Shown: one piece after another, positions 55,071 through 64,000 of the stretch
Numbering within the stretch: position 1 is the stretch's first letter
Layout of the letters: each line of letters starts with the position of its first letter
Assembly (NCBI RefSeq): GCF_900700375.1
Contig: NC_041707.1
Span: forward strand, 30,425,281 to 30,489,280
Direction: 5' to 3'
DNA length: 64,000 nucleotides
DNA from: Denticeps clupeoides
Taxonomy: Eukaryota > Chordata > Actinopteri > Clupeiformes > Denticipitidae
Position numbers and translations under genes: made by a program
Notes under the pieces: generated by a model
What the model saw: the letters and a program-made list of their open reading frames with translations, nothing else
Database searches by the model: none
What the model was told of the DNA's origin: nothing

Positions 55071-58000
55071 AAGAGTGGGAGGGGGCAACAGCGTAAAGGA
55101 GGGACACAGTGGTAGAAACATGACATGACATAGGAATTTCATTCAGCTCTGACTGGGATTTTACATTTAACCTTCCTGGGAATTCTGCTCTCAGGCCCAG
55201 GAGAAGACAAGAAACACACAGTAAACTCCCTTTTGCTTGACTAGACCGAGGAAAAATAAAGGGCAATCTTCCTGAAGGTGTACAAATAAAACATGTTCAC
55301 TACACTTTCAGACACAAATCGGACCTTTCCTCTGTTCCGAGGTTATGGACTGTAACAGAATCAGATAAGCAATGGTTTGTCGTACCACCAGCCCCCTCTT
55401 GTCTGGCTTTCAGGAAGAAAGGGCAGCCAGGCAGAACATTCACCTGGCACCGGTGCATGTCTGGACTGGGTTGAAGAAGTTCATTTCCAAATTTTGTACA
55501 GCTTCGCTTAGAATCCAACAAATGTTAAAAGGTTAAAGTTGTGAAACTCCAGGATAAAACAGCACAGTTTCTTTTTTTCATTTCAAAATATCCAAAGATA
55601 ATTTGAAATGCAAAAATATTCGTACCCAGATATGAATATTTATTATTTCATTAAAAGAAAAACATTAGTAACCATGAGGTTGTTTTCTCTCAGCTGAATA
55701 AAGGTACTTAAAGCTAAAGCTGGTGCTTCTCTCACAGCAGCCACACATGGCTCAACTGGTCACCAGTTGATGATGATGATGATGTCATTCTAAAGAATGA
55801 AAATTTAATTAAGAGACAAAAAAAATAAATAAATTGGGACAGGGAGAGTTAATTCAGGACAACCATGTGTTACCATGTGTCAGTTAAAGTTAAGACTGTT
55901 TTCTGACTGGATGAGAGCAGTTCACATCAAGCGCAATGAACCTTCATTAAATCATTAAACAGCTTTGAGAAGGAATAAGGACGGAATGATACGTCTGCAG
56001 TCGACCATGTGAAAGCGAGGCTTGGAAGACAGAGTCATAGCTCTGGCACGCAGCACATTGTGGAACTGCTGTTGACCGAATTCACTCATGGAGATAATTT
56101 GATTAGAAGAAATGTGAATAAATTAAAAGCTTTACGTAACAATGCGTCTCAAACATAACGGGGGCACGGTTTTTGCAGCCAAATAACAAAGTGACATTGA
56201 AAAACCAAAGACTAACATATACAAAAATGATCATCACATGTGCAGAAATATGCCACATTATGTGCTCATTTGTATGTATTATGTGTAATGTTATGTGAAC
56301 CCATTTATCTGGGTAAAAAGCCATTGTCTGTTCATTCAGACTTGTGCGGAGTGTGTATGTGTGTGTTTGTGGGTGTGTGAGAGTGATATGTGTGGATGGG
56401 CATGCTGAAAAGGCAGGATCCAGCGTCAGCACTTTGATGCCATTTTGTGCCAATGCAATGTGTCTGCCTGACTACAGTCAACAAGTCTGGAACTCCACAC
56501 ATGGCTCACGGTCAGATGACACTAAACTACTCCCATGAAGCAGGACAGAGAAAGATTCTGCAGCAAACTTCCTCACTTCCGTTAACTGGAAAAAAGTGGA
56601 TGAAAACACTCACAGTATATACAGATAATGTTTCAGGTAAATTCAGATATTAGAGACATACCCATGTCTTCGACTGTGTAAGACTACGATACTTTAATCT
56701 ACGTATGATTATTATACAGAATATTACCATGTAAAAGCAGCTACTGCCAAACCTATTTCTAAAGTGAGTAAATCAACATGCAAGTATCCAAAAGGTTGGT
56801 GCTTACATGTGAGGCATACTGTGCATATATGTGTTCCAAACTTAAGTATCACAAATGAGCATTATGTATGTAATTCCTGAGCATCATTATATTGCAATGA
56901 TTTTATATAATGAGATCAGGCTCTCCGCTTGGCTCCACCCCCTTTTTTACGTCCCTGCACCACACACATCATGTGACAAGCAATATCATCCAGACCATAA
57001 CACCAAGCAAGTCCCCGGAATGCGTTAACTTGTTTGTGCCATCATTCCCAAGTTATGGAGAAGAACTGTAATAACTGCAACCTTTTATGTTACTAAAAAA
57101 AAAAATCATGCCACATATATAAAATATGACACATATATAGTGATATAGTTTTATCACTGTTTATTAAAGAAAAGACACGTACTGTTACACCCACACCAGT
57201 TAGTCTACTATGTAGTGAACACTTTATAGTGAATGAGTTTAAGACATGTCTGTCAGTATGAAATAATTCTGTGAATGTGTTAAAATGCACCTGCATTTGT
57301 TTGTAGTTTTGCTTTACTGTCCTTGACTTGTTACAGAATATCTCAGAACCACAAAGCTTATCCAAACCTTTGAGTATTTTTATAGCTGCACATTACTTCT
57401 CTTCAAGATATGCCGTCTTCAACTTTATTACTTTTGGTAATCTTCTGCTCATTCACCAATTCACAGTAACAGAAAGAACTTTAGCCTCCTGCTTTACTGT
57501 TGGATTTGGATGTTTACGTGTGCAGGAGAAGTGAACCACTTGACCCAGGCTGTTGAGAGGAGTACACCGTAATGGCCAACATTTGTTCTTAGCCCTTCTG
57601 ACCCATGTCATTCTAGGTCATGTGCCTGTCCTCTGCTTGCACGATGCTCAGAACCGGCTTGGAGAGCGAATTCATGGGCAGACACTCTCTTCACTCTGTG
57701 CCACAGAGTGCCTGGAGCTGCTGGCACTTAGCTGTCCAAACAATTTCCAGTCAAGCATCCAAACGGCCTAATTACTTCACTTCCTGCTGGTGGTGTCCTC
57801 TTCTAGAAGAAGCCCCATTCATCTGACTTGCTTTTACCAAGATTTGAATGCACAGAACAGCTTAGCTTCTACACTCATCTTTTCATTTAGTAGAGAAATT
57901 ATTTTGAAAGCCATTAGCTTTTTTAACCCTGAGCTTTTCAGCTTCAGTGATACAGATGTTCTGTGCTCTCCAGCTCCTGCTGACAGGTAGAATAAATTCC

Positions 58001-60360
58001 AGAAGGAGATAAATGCTCCAAATGATTCAAGTTCCCAGAGGCTCGAGACATTTTGATTCCGACTGATACTTTCCATCACTGTTTGCTTGCATCTCCTTGC
58101 AATATGAGATGAGATCATGTTTCCCAAGGGGATCATCTTTGGCCAGTCTTCAAGTATATCTGGATCTTCAGGTCATTCTATTTCAAGCAAAGCTGCCCAA
58201 CTGAATAGGTGGAGTTTGAAATCAGAAGGCACTGCTATTTAAAGAGCACAGAAACAAAGACATTTATCTTACCGGGCTCAGTTTGTTTTAAAGTAAGTTA
58301 GGCAAATTCATTGAAAATGAGATCCATGCTCAGATTTTTATCGAATCTGTCTTAATGAACATTTGAGAACTCATAATTACATGTTAAACACACAGATTAA
58401 ATTAATTTAGCAGATGCCATTTTCCAAAGCAACATACATACTGTATGAAGACTGATATTCAATCTTAGGACAATGGGGAGGTAAGGAAATGCTGGTTTGT
58501 GGATTCAGCGATGATGTGATATGATGAAGGGAGTATCGGAGATGCTCAGGTGGCATTTGGCAGCTTGTTCCACCATCTGGGAAACACAGACAACAGCAGC
58601 CTGGACGGGGATTGGGCCCTTGTTCGGGTCTGGCGACATTCCCTGACACAGACAAAGAATGCTGTCCTGTTGGACAGTGACACATATGCCACATAAAAAA
58701 ACATAGCTGACAATTGTGACACCCTGGTTTAGCCTTGGTAGGTCTGATAAGTGTGAGAGAATTGCAAAAGGAACTGTTTTCAGCAGTCTATAAATTGATT
58801 GTACACGCACACACATATAAAACTAAAATTCATGTATATATTCCATTATTAAAAACTGTACAGGACTACATATTGTTACGTGAACAACAGAATGGCAGAA
58901 TCATTACAACCCTTAGCAATGGATATTCTCTTTGGCACTTGGGATGATGTTGTGTTAAAGGGTTTTTTATGATGATATGGAATCCCCATGATAAGAAATG
59001 AGCAAATACTGCCTCCCAGTGTCAATAATTTGCACAACTTTGAGCAGTTCTTCATGTAAATGAATGAAGCTAGACAAAACAACATTAAAAAACAACATTA
59101 GTGCAGGTATTGCACAACAGTGTAAAATTAACTACTTATGAATAAATGACCCAGTCAGACCCATCGGAAAGCCTCAAGATGGAATGTAGAGATAAAAAAA
59201 AGAAAAAAAAGCAGGAGACTGAATTCCAAATTTGCCTTTGGGTTTTTTCATTCATCATGGGTCATATGCATGTATATGCGTCATATGCATATACATATTC
59301 ATGGTTCAGATGAGTTCATTCCAGAAATACTTGGAAAAACATGGAGAGAGAAAAATAGAAATATTCATATATATATGAAAGTACCTGAAACTGTACTTGT
59401 TCCCAACCAGCAATGTAAAGGATTTCCCATAAACTTTCAGAGCTGAAATACAATCATAATTCCTATTTAAAATACCTCTAGTTGGATCATAAAAAAATAA
59501 TCCACTCTTCTAACAGAGTCTGTCAGCAGCCCCTCTGAAGCAAAAGAAACGCAGATACTTATCACGCTTCACTTGATCACCTACCACTGCTGCCAGTGTT
59601 GACAGCAGCCAGAAGGCTTTTTAGGGTAAGTGGAAAGTGACCATTTATAGCAATCACATTTCTCACTGTGATGGATGTTGGGCTTGAATGCACTGAAGTG
59701 ACAGAACTTTTATTACTATGTGTAGACGATTGCACACCATGGGCAGGATTTGTCCAGATGAGGATAGCAGATGGCAGGCTGGCAGTGTTTACTAAGCTCG
59801 CACCAAAATCCACGCAGATGCTGGCAAGAATATGATAGAAATACCAATGGCTGCTCATGGCACAACCATTCAAAAGAAATATACTCACAGATAAAGAATG
59901 CATCCGAAATGTTGATACCACATAAACAGCCCTAGTTACCTTTTCAAATTACAGTTTTGATTGTATTATAAAGTGGTGTTGATCCCGGACTAAACACAGC
60001 ATTCAATTATAACATCTGTTTAATGCAGAAAAAACGGTCTGTTCTATTTAATAAAAAAGTAGAACAGAAATGAACATACATGCGTTCACATTTCTGCCTC
60101 AAGCAACACCATCCAAAAAGGTCACAGTAGGAAATAATGAAAATTTGTTAAACATAGATCTGTACAAATCAAGTCATAAAACTACACAATACATAGCAGC
60201 TGACTGTTACAACAGAATGGCACAAATCATTACTACCCAGAGCAATAGACATTGGGGATGTTGTTGCAGTGTAGGGTTTTTGAGGACTCTGATATGTAAA
60301 CTCCATGCTAAAAACTTTACATATACAAAATTCATACAAAGGAACATTGGTATAAAAATA
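55071..60360. other. Gene-poor region downstream of gcfc2
   Basis: No gene is recognised. The longest frames (116 codons at 56103-56453 and 114 codons at 59577-59921, both minus) show no conserved motif and no partner exon. A GATGATGATGATGATG tract lies near 55766. Confidence 0.45.
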
Positions 60361-60366
60361 TTTATT
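60361..60366 (-). terminator. gcfc2: Candidate gcfc2 polyadenylation signal
   Basis: TTTATT on the plus strand gives AATAAA on the minus strand, 48 nt past the gcfc2 stop codon. Confidence 0.5.
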
Positions 60367-60413
60367 TATACATCATATGCTACATTAAAAAAAAAAACAT
60401 AGATTAAATCAAA

Positions 60414-63340
60414 TCAAAATAATTTAAGGGAATCTAATAAATGCTTGCAATTGTACTTTTCTACAACGGCTGTCAGATCATCACAGGCTCCGATTTCCGC
60501 CAGAACGATGAAGAGACTGGTTAGAACATCTCTACAAAAAACAAAAAGCAGATTTAAATAACAGATTAGCACTGGAAATCAATGGAGATAATAATGTGAA
60601 AAATGTGGTTGTTTAAAAAATGTCAACGTTCACTCTTTTCAGACAATGAAAAGGTTTCAAAACAAGCTGCAGCAGGGCTGGATAGTTTGAAGGAACCGTA
60701 CTTTTTTGTAGTGGCGGCAGAGCCGTCTTTACACACTGAGTGCACTGTTTGTAGCACATGGCTGCAGAAGTTCTTAAGCTGGGGAAGGATCTCATTTTCT
60801 TCGAACCAGGTTTTTGGGAAACAGGCTGCCACCTGGAAGTATGGACGGGAGTGACGGGTCAGTCCAGGAAAATGGTGTAAAAAGAAAGGAAAAATACTTT
60901 TAATGAAGTAAATACCTTCTTGCACTGCTCAGCTGAGAACTCCACATTGGATTCATTAAGCAGACTAATGATGAGGTAGCGATTCAGAAGTTTGTCCAAG
61001 GCCAGTTCCTTCAGAGTGTGCTCAGGAATCAAATTGTCCCAAAGTCCGATATTCTCAAGAAGCTGGGGGGGGAGTTTTAACTCAGTAAAACATATAACTT
61101 GACAACCTCTACTGATCGGTTTACCTTTACAGCTGCCCAGAACTGCTGGTCTCTGAATTTACATTGTGGTGAAGCTACGTCTTCCAAGCACCTGCGGAAA
61201 TTTTAGGTCTGGTCAGGTTATTTGAAATTGACGCAGCAAATATTATCAGTAAGCCAAGATAAACATACTTTTTTGGATAGAGAGGGATGAAGACGTCTTC
61301 GTCTACCGCAATTGTCAATCTTTCTGAGACCGACTCCAAAAATGACTAATAGGAACAACAAGGTTTACATCAAAACTGGCCCAACCAATAATCAATGAGC
61401 TAAAAACATGGAAGATAAAATTCTTCCCTTATAGATGCATTACAAGCAATCAGTACCTGGACAGGCTTTCGCTTTTCTGTGCTGAAGATGGAGTAATCCT
61501 CCTGCAGTCTCCTGCACAGTGACGTGAGGCTCTGAGACTGTCTGTGGGAAAATGGGTCCCACGCGAGCTCCACAAATGCTACAGGTGACCATAAAAAATT
61601 TACCGTAAAAATCAATGTATTCATGCTCAGCATGAAGTTCATAATAAGTGATGCCTAATTCGCACACATTCACACACACCTTGAATTTTGGCACAATGGT
61701 TTTCTCAATGATGGCAGGAAGAGTTTTTTTATCCATGTTCTCCATCTCCTCATGGCCCTGCCCATGGCAAAATGTCTCCACAGCAGAGTACCATGGCAGA
61801 GCCTCAAAATCTTCCTCCTTAGACTGGGAAACATGAGTAACTGTGAACAATTCAGCAATTCAGAAAAGAACTTCGCTGTCACTAGTGTTGTGTAATAGAC
61901 TCGGCTGTCACTAGTCTTGTTTAAGATTAAATTATGTTGGTGTGGATACAACGATTATTATAATACAACAGACCTCATTCACCCGGACCAGTTAGAGTCC
62001 TTAACACGGGTGAATGAGGTCTGTTGTATTATAATAATCTTTGTATCTACGCCAACATAATTCTCAGTCTGGAACTAACAACAGTACTTTATCAACGTTT
62101 ATTTGATTAGAATGGAAGTCCTTCACATTCCTCCTAACTGTTTGATGCTAAATAAAAAGCTGCATACCTCCAGAGGATTCCAGCAATCAGCTGATGTCTA
62201 ATGAAGGGCGCCAGCAGTTTGGGCAGGCAAAGGCTGATGTAGGCATTGTTGTAGGAGTCAGGAAAGGTCCTTCTCCACTCGTCAAACCTGGCCAGGATTT
62301 TTGCAATGTCGCAGAAGTCACCGTGAACGTCAGAAAATATGTCCTGTGACCTCTTCAAAATGTCAGCTGAAAATATGCAGAATGTGGTAAGGCTCACAAC
62401 ATGAAAAAGCCTATAGTCATGAATGGTTCCAGAATGCATTAAATGCATAATTGGGTATTCGCCAGCCTCTACTTAGCCCTAACCCAATCTAAGACTAAAA
62501 CAACATAGACAAAGTATAACAGATGCAGAAATGAGATTCACTGTGCAGAGGAAAATATGGTCAACCCACATCAAAGGGTTCTTTGACAAAAATATGCATA
62601 AATAATTATAAATTGAAATACTGAAAGAGTCTGGATTTGCTGAAATCCTCGAATTTCAGGAGCTGATAGACCCTCTCTCACCTATCTTACTTTGAAGTTC
62701 AGCCTCTTCCTCAGGCGTTGCTCACTGTCTGCTGGCATAATACCACAGCGTTCCTCACTCCAGGAAAACCGGTCTCCCTACTTTGGGTTAACAAACAGTT
62801 GACTCGGCTGAGATTTTTATTGTCATTGTTTAGAAAGCAAAGAAACACAGTTTAGCAGCCCTGTATGACAAAGATAAAGTACAAGGTTTGTGCAAGAGGT
62901 AGACTAGTGTGCTGTTTCTTAGTCTCCTTTTAGTGAAGTTTAATTGTTTTCCATGTCTCCAGAGAGCAGTGAGAAACAGGTGATGTCCAGGAGAGTGGAG
63001 TTCTGATGGCCTTCAGTTCTTATATGACAGTGTTAAAACACCCGACTGAAATGTCACAACTTACCACTGCTGCCACTCAGTGGAAACTGCTCCATGCTTC
63101 ACACTTGTGTTGTCTACAATATAAACACACACAAGACAACATGAGGTTCTCTCAAGAGGAACCAATCTCACGCATATAGACTTGTAGTTAATTGCTGAAG
63201 CAGCCAGTGGACTCACATAGAGGCTGCTGCAGGAAGGACGACTCCTCCCGCACTGCCTGCCTCCTGCGGGACGACAGCGCCTCTGCCTGCTGGATGTGTG
63301 CAGTGTGCATGTCCACCTCTGCAGCATTTATTAACACCAC
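60414..63340 (-). CDS. gcfc2: GCFC2 (GC-rich sequence DNA-binding factor 2), 3' part, frame disturbed
   Basis: Eleven minus-strand exons match the C-terminal half of vertebrate GCFC2: 63217-63340, 63065-63113, 62691-62777, 62168-62366, 61676 (or 61680)-61823, 61457-61578, 61269-61345, 61125-61191, 60916-61062, 60702-60832, and 60414-60531 (stop 60414-60416). Recognisable stretches are FDEWRRTFPDSYNNAYISLC, FVELAWDPFS, DEDVFIPLYPK, KLLNRYLIISLLNE, VAACFPKTWFEE and the last exon's DVLTSLFIVLAEIGACDD. The protein works with TFIP11/DHX15 in intron-lariat spliceosome handling. The seven 3'-most exons join in phase. Upstream, the 62168-62366 exon appears one base short near 62183, the 62691-62777 exon fits neither neighbour in phase, and a segment between TEWQQ and SWSEERC is not found. 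The gene is therefore either mis-assembled or decaying. 5' exons lie beyond the window. Confidence 0.82.
61930..62062. mobile_element. Near-perfect 56-bp hairpin in a gcfc2 intron
   Basis: Arms 61930-61985 and 62007-62062 are inverted copies with three mismatches (from AATTATGTTGG to CTCATTCACCCG). The loop is 21 nt. The element has AATTATGTTGG ends and no coding capacity, so it is probably a hairpin MITE. In the gcfc2 pre-mRNA it would form a long stem. Confidence 0.8.
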
Positions 63341-64000
63341 CTATTCAGTCACAGGACAAGGAAATGCAAAGGATCTGAGAAAAAGGCCAAAGAGAATATA
63401 AAAATATATAAAATCTGAGCCGTTTCTTTATGAAATATGCTTCCAAACATCAAAAATAAGAGACTGCATAATGACTATTAAAATTACTTTGTCTACAACT
63501 GTATTATCGTATACTTGTAATGAGTCAAAAGAATTATACTCATTACAATGCGCACTCTTCTGCAATAGGGTAAATATCCAATTTCAATTACTCTAATGCA
63601 CATTTTCATAATCATATTTCCGTGCAAATGGAAATATGGAACCTCCACCTCGTTCCGGCATAGATCATCAGCTGTATTTACAGGACTTTTAAAAGGAGAC
63701 ACGTGGCTGTGGAGGTGCTGGAATATTGAACCAACGCACAAAGTACCACTTGAAATGGTTCACTATGTAAAGTCAGCAAGATGCTCTAGTTTTAAACGTT
63801 GTACTTGCAAACGTAAAATAATCTTATGGAAACTATGTACTTCATGTGTCAATTAGATTTCAATGATTTTTTCAAAACTTTATATGTTTATTTCCTTTTC
63901 CAAAACTTTTCATGGCCTGGAAAATTCTATTTTCAAGTTTTATGACTTTTCCAGATTTTTTTTTAACCGTAGGAACTGTCCTTATTCAGAATTCCTTCCA
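63341..64000. other. gcfc2 intron (right edge of window)
   Basis: AT-rich sequence with no recognised exon. The next upstream gcfc2 exon (coiled-coil region before the 63217-63340 exon) is expected beyond the window. Confidence 0.5.

Noticed and set aside
56103-56453. 116-codon minus-strand frame
   Set aside because: Contains a TG/CA-rich stretch and no family resemblance.
59577-59921. 114-codon minus-strand frame downstream of gcfc2
   Set aside because: No recognisable motif, no neighbouring exon, and the surrounding base use is that of background.

Overview
The window looks like nuclear DNA from a teleost fish. Its genes have short exons with GT-AG introns and read as vertebrate orthologues. 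The non-coding DNA is AT-rich and full of fish-type repeats: two tRNA-derived SINE families, Tc1/mariner and hAT elements and their short derivatives, a LINE 3' end, and CA repeats. I cannot name the species from sequence alone.

Seven host genes are supported by splice-consistent exons. From left to right they are: ldah (-, 3' part only, 3213-13970); a 13-N assembly gap (13971-13983); kcnk2 (+, 3' part only, 14289-20013); cgref1 (+, 25598-28450); ctsb (-, 30781-32999); xkr5 (+, 34889-41426); eva1a (-, 43366-44874); and gcfc2 (-, 3' part, 60414-63340). The ctsb, xkr5, cgref1 and eva1a models are complete, and every exon joins in phase. The cathepsin B model gives 330 residues with all catalytic residues. 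ctsb and xkr5 are divergent, about 1.9 kb apart between start codons. xkr5 and eva1a are convergent.

Region by region: 1-3212 shows no gene. 3213-13970 is mostly the last two introns of ldah, with four copies of SINE family A. The gap at 13971 removes the 5' parts of both ldah and kcnk2, which face away from each other. The kcnk2 introns carry a Tc1 element that has itself been split by a GC-rich insert with an in-frame 66/96-bp tandem repeat. 20014-25380 is intergenic, with a fold-back element, a probable solo LTR and a truncated LINE. 25380-34888 holds cgref1 and ctsb. 35896-37475 is a hAT-like element with an exact 8-bp target duplication inside xkr5 intron 2, itself carrying two younger insertions. 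44960-60360 is a 15-kb gene-poor stretch. 60361-64000 is the gcfc2 3' half.

The genes do not form one pathway. LDAH acts at lipid droplets, KCNK2 is a leak K+ channel, CGREF1 is a secreted EF-hand protein, CTSB is a lysosomal protease, XKR5 is an XK-family membrane protein, EVA1A is an autophagy/apoptosis membrane protein, and GCFC2 is a spliceosome-associated factor. From memory of the human map, ctsb and xkr5 match 8p23, while ldah, cgref1, eva1a and gcfc2 match chromosome 2p, so the window joins two human synteny blocks.

I do not see a wholly new system. The points most worth checking are two TFEB-type CLEAR palindromes upstream of ctsb, apparent one-base losses in kcnk2 and gcfc2, the two-gene truncation at the gap, the nested minisatellite insert, and two long hairpin elements.
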